In this document: positions 17,364-25,423 of the stretch, in pieces | Numbering within the stretch: position 1 is the stretch's first letter | Layout of the letters: every line of letters begins with the position of its first letter | Assembly (NCBI GenBank): GCA_028718525.1 | Contig: JAQULP010000008.1 | Location: 32,649-96,648, forward strand | Origin: Sulfuricurvum sp. | GTDB taxonomy: Bacteria; Campylobacterota; Campylobacteria; Campylobacterales; Sulfurimonadaceae | Direction of reading: 5' to 3' | Length of the DNA stretch: 64,000 bases | Made by a program: the position numbers and the translations under genes | The notes under the pieces: generated by a model | The model's input: only the letters and a program-made list of their open reading frames with translations | Databases searched by the model: none | What the model was told of the DNA's origin: nothing

Positions 17364-17705
17364 ATGCACGAATATTCTATTGTTCAAGCTTTATTGACTC
17401 AGTGTGAGGATATTGCCAAAGAGAATGAAGCGGAGTCGGTGACGAAAATCATCGTCAAAATCGGAAAGATGAGCGGTGTTGAACCCCATCTGCTCGAAAT
17501 CGCGTTTAATACGTTCAAAGAGAAAACGGTGTGTGACGGTGCTGATTTTGTCCTCAATATTCAGCCTTTGGTAATCGAGTGTAAAGGGTGCGGAGCACAG
17601 ACGACGTTGGATGAAATCTACTACAAATGTCCCGTGTGTGAAAGCCTGGATGTCCAAGTGATCGATGGCGAAGAGATGTTTTTGATGTCACTGGAAATGG
17701 AGTAA
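17364..17705 (+). CDS. hypA: Hydrogenase nickel incorporation protein HypA
   Basis: HypA is the nickel-binding metallochaperone that works with HypB. The 113-residue protein begins MHEYSIV: the His2 of the N-terminal nickel site is present, with Glu3. The C-terminal half carries the structural zinc site CKGCGAQ ... CPVC. Length and motifs are normal. AAAGGAAG lies seven bases before the ATG. The next gene follows after three bases. Confidence 0.95.
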   Translation: MHEYSIVQALLTQCEDIAKENEAESVTKIIVKIGKMSGVEPHLLEIAFNTFKEKTVCDGADFVLNIQPLVIECKGCGAQTTLDEIYYKCPVCESLDVQVIDGEEMFLMSLEME

Positions 17706-17708
17706 CCG

Positions 17709-18458
17709 ATGCAGGAATACTGGGAATTATACATGAAGCCGATTGACGGCAATATTGCTTCGGTGCTCGTGAATGCGGGGATCTCGATGGAATTGCCGAG
17801 CGAGGATAAATTTTACGTCGGGTTCATCAAGCTGACGATGAAAACACCGAATGACAAGGGGTTGATATCGGCGGATGAAGAGGCTCAGCTTAGCTTTATC
17901 GAAGACAAGATTGAGATGGAGTCTTTGCGCTATCGTATCGGAAGCTACGTCGGCAGGATCGTATCTGATGGGGTTATGACCTTTATCTACTATCTGAAAC
18001 ACGATTTTGAATGGCCGGATGTCGTTCAGGCGGCCATGAAAGAGTTCGGTGATTACACTTATGAGTACGGTTCCAGAACAGACGGTGACTGGGAAATTTA
18101 TCATAAACTCCTCTTTCCAACGGCCATCGAGTGGCAGATTATCCAAAATCACAAAGTATGCGACCATTTAAAATCGCAGGGGGATTCTCTCCATCTTCCC
18201 CGTGCCATTGAACACAAAGGCTACTTTCCGTCGTCTGAATTGCGTGCTGAATTTATGAGCCAAATCGAAGCCGAAGGGTTTAAGATCAAAAACGTGATGG
18301 AGGCGGCCGAAAACAACCCGATGCTGGGATTGAGTTTTTATCGGCAGGATAAACCGTTTTATTACGATATCGATACGTTAACGCTCCGTCTGATCGATCT
18401 TTGTATCCGATATGAAGGCTCGTATGACGGTTGGGAAACCAGTATCGTCAAAATGTGA
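17709..18458 (+). CDS. DUF695/RraB-domain protein
   Basis: The 249-residue soluble protein has an N-terminal region (about 1-140) that resembles DUF695. Its C-terminal region (about 150-245) starts IEHKGYFPSSELRAEF and resembles RraB, the ribonuclease E inhibitor family. It has no signal peptide or membrane segment. The function in this lineage is unknown, and RNA-turnover control is only an analogy to enterobacterial RraB. It starts three bases after hypA and probably belongs to the same transcript, which is unusual company for this family. The assignment rests on overall pattern, not on catalytic residues. Confidence 0.65.
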   Translation: MQEYWELYMKPIDGNIASVLVNAGISMELPSEDKFYVGFIKLTMKTPNDKGLISADEEAQLSFIEDKIEMESLRYRIGSYVGRIVSDGVMTFIYYLKHDFEWPDVVQAAMKEFGDYTYEYGSRTDGDWEIYHKLLFPTAIEWQIIQNHKVCDHLKSQGDSLHLPRAIEHKGYFPSSELRAEFMSQIEAEGFKIKNVMEAAENNPMLGLSFYRQDKPFYYDIDTLTLRLIDLCIRYEGSYDGWETSIVKM

Positions 18459-18562
18459 TCAAAAATTTCTGAAAACCCATTCACTTTTAAGAAATTTTAA
18501 CCTTTTCACGGTGATAATGAGGGTTATAACATGTTCCGTCAAGATCAAACAGGAGTAAATAA

Positions 18563-19993
18563 ATGCGTCCCGAGGAAATTATGAAACAAATTAAAGAGCA
18601 TGAAGGGCTTTCACGGCGTGATGCTCTGAAAATGATGGCCCTATCGCCGGTAGCCGCATCGGTGTTGGCCTCTTCCGCACTGCCGGCGACGGCGGAAGCA
18701 TCCGCATCCGATGCCGTTGGCAAAATCGTCATCGTCGGAGGGGGATCGGGAGCCTTGATGGTGCTGGCTCGGCTTCGCCGCGCCCTTTCCAAACCGGATA
18801 TCACGATAATCGCTCCGAATGAAAAACATGTCTATCAACCGGGTCAGATCTTTGTCGCTGCGGGTGAATACGAACCGGAGGACATTATTTTCGACAATAC
18901 CGGCTATATCGGTGAAGACGTCACCTGGATCAAAGATGAAGTAGCGACGTTTGACCCCGATAATAATAAGGTGACGACGAAAAAAGGGACGGTCGTAGCG
19001 TACGATTATATGGTCGTGGCGACGGGGGTTCAATACCATTACGAGCAAATTGAAGGATTAAGCGCGGAGATGCTTGGTAAAAACGGCATAGCCAGCGTTT
19101 ATCAAAGCGATCTGGCTGAGGGGACGGCAGAGGGGGCAACCATCACACGAGATTGGTTCAATGCACTCAAAGAGGCGGCCAAAACCTCGAAACCGCGTGT
19201 CATCTGTACGCAGCCGTCAACTCCGCTCAAATGCGGCGGTGCTCCTCAGAAAATCCTTTATCTCAGTGACGATTTCCTCAAACGCGACAAATTGACAGCC
19301 GATTTTACGTTTGCAACTGCAGGTGAAAAGCTTTTCAGTCTCCCGGAGATTGAGGCTGCTATCCAAAAAGTACAAAAAGGGTATGGCAATATTACCAACA
19401 AATTCGGTCATGAACTGATCCGCATTGATGCTGAGAAAAAAATTGCTACCTTTCATCATAAATATCAAGTCCAGGGTGAATTTGACAAAGAATACAACGA
19501 ATATGAGATGATCGATAAAGAAGAAGAGGTGAGCATGGAGTATGACTTCATCCATATCACCCCTCCTACGGCTGCCGTGGATGCCGTTGCCGACTCTCTT
19601 TTGGCGTGGCAGAAAGGGACGGCCAAAGGGTGGCTCGAAGTGGATCGGGAGACGTTGCAGCATCGCCGTTACAAAAATGTTTTCGGTATCGGAGACGTAT
19701 GCGGCATCCCTGTCGGTAAAACCGGAGGCAGTGCCCGTCATCAGGGGCCTATCGTCGTCGGTAACCTGATTGCGGTTATGGAGAAAAAAGAGCCGGCATT
19801 GAAATTTGACGGGTATACGGTGTGTCCTCTCAAAGTTTCGTACGGAAAAATCATTATGGCGGAGTTCAATTATGACGGATTAGCCCCTTCGTTTCCGCTT
19901 GATCCGGCAGAGCCTCGATGGGTATGGTGGATGTTTGACCTCTACATGCTTCAGCCGATGTACCGCTATTTAATGCTAAACGGATTAATGTAA
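18563..19993 (+). CDS. sqr: Tat-exported sulfide:quinone oxidoreductase
   Basis: This 476-residue flavoprotein probably oxidises sulfide and reduces quinone. The N-terminus carries a twin-arginine signal (LSRRDALKMMALSP, arginines at 18-19), so the enzyme is exported folded with FAD. The FAD-binding GGGSGALM follows directly. LKCGGAPQKILYL resembles the cysteine motif of type II SQRs, the second redox cysteine is in GDVCGIPVGKTGG, and the C-terminus (WVWWMFDLYML) is hydrophobic enough for membrane attachment. A flavocytochrome c-type dehydrogenase was considered, but no cytochrome gene is adjacent. AGGAG lies before the ATG. A weak TATAAC box (18525-18530) may be part of its promoter. Confidence 0.85.
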   Translation: MRPEEIMKQIKEHEGLSRRDALKMMALSPVAASVLASSALPATAEASASDAVGKIVIVGGGSGALMVLARLRRALSKPDITIIAPNEKHVYQPGQIFVAAGEYEPEDIIFDNTGYIGEDVTWIKDEVATFDPDNNKVTTKKGTVVAYDYMVVATGVQYHYEQIEGLSAEMLGKNGIASVYQSDLAEGTAEGATITRDWFNALKEAAKTSKPRVICTQPSTPLKCGGAPQKILYLSDDFLKRDKLTADFTFATAGEKLFSLPEIEAAIQKVQKGYGNITNKFGHELIRIDAEKKIATFHHKYQVQGEFDKEYNEYEMIDKEEEVSMEYDFIHITPPTAAVDAVADSLLAWQKGTAKGWLEVDRETLQHRRYKNVFGIGDVCGIPVGKTGGSARHQGPIVVGNLIAVMEKKEPALKFDGYTVCPLKVSYGKIIMAEFNYDGLAPSFPLDPAEPRWVWWMFDLYMLQPMYRYLMLNGLM

Positions 19994-20004
19994 CTTTTTT
20001 TACC

Positions 20005-20034
20005 CCTCTTTCACAAGAGGCGGTAGTTTTTTTT
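20005..20034 (+). terminator. Intrinsic terminator after the Tat-exported SQR
   Basis: CCTCTT-tcac-AAGAGG (20005-20020) is a perfect 6-bp stem, with a T run at 20027-20034 after a short spacer. Its position 12 bases past the SQR stop suggests termination there. It also argues against starting the next gene at the TTG at 20036, right at the end of the T run. Confidence 0.6.
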
Positions 20035-20089
20035 CTTGAACATACCGATTTTTCTGTATGATATCAAAAAAGAAAATGACGGATACGCT

Positions 20090-22693
20090 ATGCAAGAACA
20101 CCATACGATTTACTTTAAAGATTATACTCCCAGCCCTTATACGGTACTCACCTGCACACTCGAATTTATCATTGAAAACAGCTCTACCCGCGTAGAGAAT
20201 ATTATGGAAATTGTACGGCAAGACCCCGAAGCCAAAGAGCTTCGACTTGACGGCGAGATGTTGGACCTGGAACTTTTATGGGTTGATGATATCCTCTATA
20301 CCGAAGATATGTACGTTAAGGATGAATCTTCGTTGACCCTTTCGCTTGATCGCGATCACGCCCGTGTCCGAATTATAAACCGAATCTATCCCGATCAGAA
20401 CACGGCACTGGAAGGGTTATACCGCTCCGGAGGGATCTGGTGCACCCAAAACGAACCCGAAGGGTTTCGCCGTATCACCTATTTCATCGACCGTCCCGAT
20501 GTCATGACCCGTTTCACGACCAAAATCATCGCTTCCAAGGAGCGATGCCCGGTATTGCTCAGTAACGGTAATCTGCGCGGCACGGCGACGCTGGATAACG
20601 GTAAACATTTGGTATTGTGGGAAGATCCGATCCCCAAGCCTTCCTACCTTTTTGCCCTGGTGGCGGGAGATTTAGGAAGTATTCACGATACCTTTACGAC
20701 GATGAGCGGAAAGCGGGTCGATTTGGCGATTTACTGCGATCACGGAAATGAGAACAAATGTTCCCATGCCATGCGCAGTTTGAAAAAATCGATGGAGTGG
20801 GATGAGTACACCTACGGACGCGAATACGATCTGGAGGTCTATAACATCGTTGCCGTAGACAGTTTTAATATGGGGGCGATGGAGAATAAAGGGTTGAATA
20901 TTTTCAACTCCCACTACGTACTTGCCGATGAAGAGACGGCGACGGACAACGATTTTATGGGGATTGAGAGTGTGATCGCCCATGAATATTTTCATAACTG
21001 GACGGGGAACCGGATTACGTGCCGTAACTGGTTTGAGCTTACGTTGAAAGAGGGGTTGACCGTTTTCAGAGATCAGTGTTTCAGTGCCGATATGAATTCT
21101 CCTCTGACGCAAAGACTCGATGACGTAAGGGCACTGCGTGAGCGGCAGTTTGTCGAGGATGCGGGGCCAACCGCCCATCCGATCAAACCGGATCACTACA
21201 TAGAGATCAATAATTTTTATACCGCAACCGTTTATGAAAAAGGGGCGGAGGTGATCCGTATGATGCATACGGTACTGGGGAGTGAAAAATTCCGTTACGC
21301 AATGGATTATTATTTTGAGCATTTTGACGGGAAAGCGGTAGGGACCGAAGAATTTTTATCGGCGATGGAGTCTCAAAGCCCGGTTGATTTGACGCAGTTC
21401 AAACGGTGGTATTCTCAGGAACGTACACCGGTATTGAAAGTATCAAGCGACTATCGAGCCGATGCCGGAGAGCTTGAACTCACGATCCTCCAGACAATTC
21501 CCAAAAATACCAAAAACGGTGAGCAGCTCCCGTATGCGCTTCCGATGCGAATCGCCCTGCTGGCACCTGACGGATCGGAATACCCTCTGAAAACGGATGA
21601 GGTAACGGTGTTGCACGAAGATATCCTTTGGCTGGAAAAAGAGGAGCATAAAATTATTTTTAAAGGGATCGGAGAACCGCCGCGCCTTTCGCTCAACCGC
21701 GGATTCAGCGCACCGGTCATCATCGACTGCCATCAGATCGAGTATCCGTTTTTGATGATGCATGAGCAAGACGGATTCGTCCGTTATGAAGCGGCACATC
21801 AGTTCGGAATAGAGACACTTGAATCCATGATGGCCGGAGATGCAGCCGATGAACGCTATCTTGAGAGCTTTGGAGCGATTTTACGCGATTCGACCATCGA
21901 GCCGATGTTTAAATCCCAGATACTGGAGCTTCCGACTATCACGACCTTAATGCAGCGTCAAAAGGTTATTGACGTTCAAGCGATTTTTAAGGCGCATGAG
22001 GAACTCAAACAGATACTGGCGAGCCGTTATCGCAATGAACTCAACAGTGCTATTGAATACCTGTATGAACCTTCGAATACGTCGATTGACGGAGAGAGTA
22101 TGGGGAAACGTTCCCTGAAAAATCGTCTTCTGAGTATTCTGATGAGTTTACAAGAGGAATCGATCAGCTACCTTTGCCTGGATCATTACCGTGAAGCTCA
22201 CTCCATGACGGAGCGTTTAGCGGCATTGGATTTATTGGAAAATTACGCTCCGCATCTCGTTTCGGAGGTATTGGAACATTTCTATAACCGATACAAAGAG
22301 CAAACGCTTGTCATGAATAAATATTTTACCGTACGTGCTTCATCCCGAAGGGAAGGGACACTGGAACGGGTTAAAGCGCTTCAGGACGATCCGGCATACG
22401 ATAAGAAAGTTCCGAATCTTGTCCGTTCGCTTATTGGGGCGTTTGCCCGAAATCCGGTTGCCTTTTACCATCCAAGCGGGGAAGGGTTCGTTTTTGTCGC
22501 CGATAAAGTCATCGAGATCGATGCATTGAATCCGCAAATTGCTTCCGGACTTGCCGGAGCGTTTAAGAACTATTCGAAACTTTCAACGGAGCAAAAAACG
22601 TTGATGGGGACGGAATTGGAACGGATTAAAAACCATCCGAAACTTTCCAATAACGTATTTGAAATTATTTCTAAAATTTTAGAAGTTCGCTAA
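20090..22693 (+). CDS. pepN: Aminopeptidase N (M1 family)
   Basis: This zinc metallopeptidase of the gluzincin M1 family removes N-terminal residues from peptides in the cytoplasm. GAMENKGLNIF is the substrate N-terminus-binding loop. HEYFHNWTGNR with the following LKEGLTVF supplies the HExxH...E zinc ligands. The length of 867 residues from the chosen start matches bacterial PepN. The ATG at 20090 (MQEHHTIYFKDYTP) aligns with the usual N-terminus, whereas an in-frame TTG at 20036 lies in the upstream terminator's T run. It lies between two SQR genes with no evident functional link to them. Confidence 0.93.
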   Translation: MQEHHTIYFKDYTPSPYTVLTCTLEFIIENSSTRVENIMEIVRQDPEAKELRLDGEMLDLELLWVDDILYTEDMYVKDESSLTLSLDRDHARVRIINRIYPDQNTALEGLYRSGGIWCTQNEPEGFRRITYFIDRPDVMTRFTTKIIASKERCPVLLSNGNLRGTATLDNGKHLVLWEDPIPKPSYLFALVAGDLGSIHDTFTTMSGKRVDLAIYCDHGNENKCSHAMRSLKKSMEWDEYTYGREYDLEVYNIVAVDSFNMGAMENKGLNIFNSHYVLADEETATDNDFMGIESVIAHEYFHNWTGNRITCRNWFELTLKEGLTVFRDQCFSADMNSPLTQRLDDVRALRERQFVEDAGPTAHPIKPDHYIEINNFYTATVYEKGAEVIRMMHTVLGSEKFRYAMDYYFEHFDGKAVGTEEFLSAMESQSPVDLTQFKRWYSQERTPVLKVSSDYRADAGELELTILQTIPKNTKNGEQLPYALPMRIALLAPDGSEYPLKTDEVTVLHEDILWLEKEEHKIIFKGIGEPPRLSLNRGFSAPVIIDCHQIEYPFLMMHEQDGFVRYEAAHQFGIETLESMMAGDAADERYLESFGAILRDSTIEPMFKSQILELPTITTLMQRQKVIDVQAIFKAHEELKQILASRYRNELNSAIEYLYEPSNTSIDGESMGKRSLKNRLLSILMSLQEESISYLCLDHYREAHSMTERLAALDLLENYAPHLVSEVLEHFYNRYKEQTLVMNKYFTVRASSRREGTLERVKALQDDPAYDKKVPNLVRSLIGAFARNPVAFYHPSGEGFVFVADKVIEIDALNPQIASGLAGAFKNYSKLSTEQKTLMGTELERIKNHPKLSNNVFEIISKILEVR

Positions 22694-22765
22694 ACTTTGA
22701 GAAGAAACGTAACATTGACAGCTTTTGTCTTATATTTAGTCTAAAATAGAATGCTTATTTTAAGT

Positions 22766-22799
22766 TTGTGATACAATTGTGACGTAATGGTATTATAAT
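22766..22799 (+). promoter_or_regulatory. Promoter with direct repeat before the second SQR
   Basis: A TATAAT -10 box lies at 22794-22799. Upstream are two copies of TTGTGA at 22766-22771 and 22777-22782, 11 bases apart, i.e. one helical turn on the same face. No -35 at normal spacing is visible, so an activator binding the repeat could replace it. TTGTGA resembles a CRP/FNR half-site, but the copies are direct rather than inverted. Confidence 0.45.
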
Positions 22800-22834
22800 C
22801 GTCCTTTATGGAATTATTTAACGAAGGAGAATCA

Positions 22835-24304
22835 ATGGCAAGAGTAGTCGTCCTCGGTGGCGGTGTCGCCGGACATACTGCAGCAACATTCGCAGCAGAT
22901 TGGCTCGGAAAAGATCATGAGGTGGTAGTTGTTACCCCTAACTCAAAATGGAACTGGATTCCTTCAAATATTTGGGTCGGTGTCGGTCAAATGTCTAAAG
23001 AAGAGGTTACTTTTGACCTTGCTCCTGTATATGAAAAAGCGGGAATTACCTATAAACAAGCAAAAGCGGTTAGCCTTAATCCTGAGGGAAGCGCAAGCAA
23101 TACCAAACCGTTTGTAACGATCGAATATACCGGCCAAGGTAAAGCAGGTAAAAGCGAAGAGGTGACGTATGATTATTTGATCAATGCGACCGGACCTAAG
23201 CTTAATTTTGCTGCGACTCCAGGTCTTGGCGATGCAAACGGATTGGGTGAATTCACCGTTTCCGTATGTACGGCTGACCACGCGGATCATGCGGCACACG
23301 AACTTGCTAAATGTATCGAAAAAATGAAAAAAGGGGAGCGTCAAAAATTCCTTATCGGGACAGGTCACGGTATGTGTACGTGTCAAGGTGCGGCATTTGA
23401 GTACATCTTCAACATCGAGCATGAACTTCGCAAAGCGGGTGTCCGTGAATTAGCGGATATCCAATGGATCTCTAACGAATCATTCCTCGGTGACTTCGGG
23501 ATCGGCGGACTTCACATGAAACGCGGCGGATACGCGGCATCTTCACGTCTTTTTGCTGAGTCTCTCTACTCTGAGCGCGGAGTTAAATGGTTGATCGGCG
23601 CACACGTCAACAAAGTTGAAAAAGGGAAAGTATCGTATGAACTTCTTGACGGTACAATGGGCGAAGAGAGTTTTGATTTCGCAATGTTGATCCCGCCGTT
23701 TGCCGGTGTCGGTCTCAAAGCGTATGATAAAGCGGGTGAAGATATTACCGCTACCGTGTTTGCACCAAACGGATTCATGAAAGTCGACGCTAACTACAAT
23801 GCAGGTGCCTATGAAAACTGGAAAGCGTCTGACTGGCCGCGTACGTATCAAAACCCGACGTATAAAAATCTTTTCGCAGCCGGTATCGCGTTCGCCCCTC
23901 CGCATCCGATCTCTAAACCGATGAGCTCACCAAACGGTACTCAAATTTTCCCAACCCCTCCACGTACGGGTATGCCGAGCGGAATTATCGGTAAAGCGGT
24001 AGCGCATAGCGTATGCGATTTGATCAAAAAAGGGCCGGAGGCTCATTTGCATGAAGCATCAATGGCGGAAATGGGTGCGGCATGTGTTGCTTCAGCCGGT
24101 AAAGGTCTTTTTGACGGTACGGCTGCGGCATTGACCGTTTACCCTGTTGTACCTGACTTTGAAAAATATCCGGGTATCGGACGTGATTTGGATTATACCT
24201 TCGGTGAAATCGGTTTGGCCGGACACTGGATTAAACATATCCTTCACCACATGTTTATCTATAAAGCCAAGCTCAATCCGGGCTGGACAATGATTCCAGA
24301 ATAA
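22835..24304 (+). CDS. Sulfide:quinone oxidoreductase (second paralogue)
   Basis: This 489-residue flavoprotein lacks a Tat signal. It begins MARVVVLGGGVAGHTAA, the FAD-binding Rossmann motif. Candidate redox cysteines are in MCTCQGAAFEY and, near the C-terminus, AACVAS. FGEIGLAGHWIKHILHHMFIYK near the end is hydrophobic/amphipathic and could bind the membrane. It is clearly different from the SQR at 18.6 kb and represents another SQR type, which I cannot number with certainty. The start at 22835 is chosen over an in-frame ATG at 22808 because AAGGAG (22824-22829) sits five bases before it. A strong -10 lies upstream and a 53-residue gene follows after 19 bases. Confidence 0.82.
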   Translation: MARVVVLGGGVAGHTAATFAADWLGKDHEVVVVTPNSKWNWIPSNIWVGVGQMSKEEVTFDLAPVYEKAGITYKQAKAVSLNPEGSASNTKPFVTIEYTGQGKAGKSEEVTYDYLINATGPKLNFAATPGLGDANGLGEFTVSVCTADHADHAAHELAKCIEKMKKGERQKFLIGTGHGMCTCQGAAFEYIFNIEHELRKAGVRELADIQWISNESFLGDFGIGGLHMKRGGYAASSRLFAESLYSERGVKWLIGAHVNKVEKGKVSYELLDGTMGEESFDFAMLIPPFAGVGLKAYDKAGEDITATVFAPNGFMKVDANYNAGAYENWKASDWPRTYQNPTYKNLFAAGIAFAPPHPISKPMSSPNGTQIFPTPPRTGMPSGIIGKAVAHSVCDLIKKGPEAHLHEASMAEMGAACVASAGKGLFDGTAAALTVYPVVPDFEKYPGIGRDLDYTFGEIGLAGHWIKHILHHMFIYKAKLNPGWTMIPE

Positions 24305-24323
24305 AGAAAAAGGAGAAGCAGTT

Positions 24324-24485
24324 ATGAAAGAGATTGAAAAATACGTAAAACCGTATGATGCAAACTTTACAACAATGGTACCTACAGGTTTTGTTATTTT
24401 TATGCGTACGTGCAAAATTTGGCAGTTTATCCGCTTTATCATGATCAATATCAAAATGTTGATCGTCGTTCGTAAAAGCCACTAA
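24324..24485 (+). CDS. Small (53 aa) protein downstream of SQR
   Basis: A short open frame encodes a 53-residue protein with AAGGAGAAGC as a strong ribosome-binding site eight bases before the ATG. It begins MKEIEKYVKPYD and has a long hydrophobic/basic C-terminal half (VIFMRTCKIWQFIRFIMIN), ending in RKSH. This looks like a membrane-attached amphipathic helix. The spacing of 19 bases to the SQR and the hairpin after the stop put it in the SQR transcript. I do not recognise the family. A role as a membrane-anchor or assembly factor for SQR is inference. Confidence 0.7.
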   Translation: MKEIEKYVKPYDANFTTMVPTGFVIFMRTCKIWQFIRFIMINIKMLIVVRKSH

Positions 24486-24490
24486 TACTC

Positions 24491-24508
24491 AGCCCCGTTT
24501 TCGGGGCT
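24491..24508 (+). terminator. Hairpin after the SQR/small-protein unit
   Basis: AGCCCCG-tttt-CGGGGCT is a perfect 7-bp GC-rich stem beginning five bases after the stop codon. No T run follows, so it may be a weak terminator or a 3' end stabiliser. Confidence 0.5.
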
Positions 24509-24534
24509 CCACTCCCAATGAAAGACTTTCCCTA

Positions 24535-25353
24535 ATGATTAAAGAATTGATCACCTACCCTGATGAACGTATAAAACACGTTTCAGCCGATGTTCGCAAG
24601 TTTGATGATGAGTTGTTTGAACTTTTGGAAAATATGCGAGATACGATGGAGCATCATAATCTCGATGCAATTGCCGCGATCCAGATTGCCGTTCCCGCCT
24701 GTGCCATAATCGTCAAGTCCGAAGAGGGTTTGCTCGAATTGATTAACCCCCGTATCATCGTGACGGAGGGGACAACTACGGCGGAGGAGAAGAGTGCGTA
24801 TTATCCCGGATTCAGCGCGACGTTAAAGCGGTATAACCGGATCAAAGTCGTGTATGAAAATCGGAACGGCGAATTGCAGCATTTGAACGTCGAAGGGGAT
24901 TTTTCACGCCTGCTGCAGAGAAAAATCGATATGCTCTTTGGGGGGACTCTCTTAGACAAACTGGATAAAGAGGGGAGAAAACACTCAGAAAAAATCCTTT
25001 CCAAACAGGCTCTGGAGGCCGGACTGGAGTTAGGGGCTTCCTGCCCTACCGTTTTTGTGAGGGATTATTTTAAGCGGGGGGCCAAATATCTCTTAGCCTT
25101 GGTCGCCCTAACGCTAACCTTCCCATTTTTCGCATCGGCACACATATGTGCAACGGCTGCTTTCGTCGATAAATTCGCCCTCTTGGGTGTAGTGGGATTG
25201 ACCATTGTCTACTATTTTTATGCACAGCATGAAGCAAAGCTGTATAAACAGTGTACCAGCTGTCAAATCGGCAACATTATCGGCACCGTGGCAATTTTGC
25301 TTTTTCAGCTGATCGTTGTCAGCCTCGGAGTGTTTTTCTGGCTTATTCCTTAA
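24535..25353 (+). CDS. Degenerate peptide deformylase fused to a membrane domain
   Basis: Residues 1-145 follow the peptide deformylase plan and line up almost residue for residue with Escherichia coli PDF, but the active site is lost. The GxGLAAxQ motif reads LDAIAAIQ (43-50). EGCLS reads EEKSAY (84-89), putting Ser where the metal-binding Cys belongs. HExDH reads RKIDM (129-133), so both His ligands and the catalytic Glu are gone. About 40 residues later come three membrane helices (about 184-203, 213-230 and 247-270) with a CTSC pair at 240-243. A working deformylase must exist elsewhere in the genome. The role of this pseudoenzyme is unknown; it could bind formylated or nascent N-termini at the membrane. 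Confidence 0.75.
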   Translation: MIKELITYPDERIKHVSADVRKFDDELFELLENMRDTMEHHNLDAIAAIQIAVPACAIIVKSEEGLLELINPRIIVTEGTTTAEEKSAYYPGFSATLKRYNRIKVVYENRNGELQHLNVEGDFSRLLQRKIDMLFGGTLLDKLDKEGRKHSEKILSKQALEAGLELGASCPTVFVRDYFKRGAKYLLALVALTLTFPFFASAHICATAAFVDKFALLGVVGLTIVYYFYAQHEAKLYKQCTSCQIGNIIGTVAILLFQLIVVSLGVFFWLIP

Positions 25354-25423
25354 TTATAAAAAATTATACTATCAGCTTTTTTCCTGTATGATAATCCGCA
25401 AAACTTCTTGAGAAGGTTCCCCT

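Noticed and set aside
18563..19993. Flavocytochrome c sulfide dehydrogenase flavin subunit
   Set aside because: The cysteine motif fits SQR, and no cytochrome c subunit gene is adjacent.
24491..24508. Full intrinsic terminator
   Set aside because: The stem is good but no T run follows, so it is scored only as a weak terminator or stabiliser.
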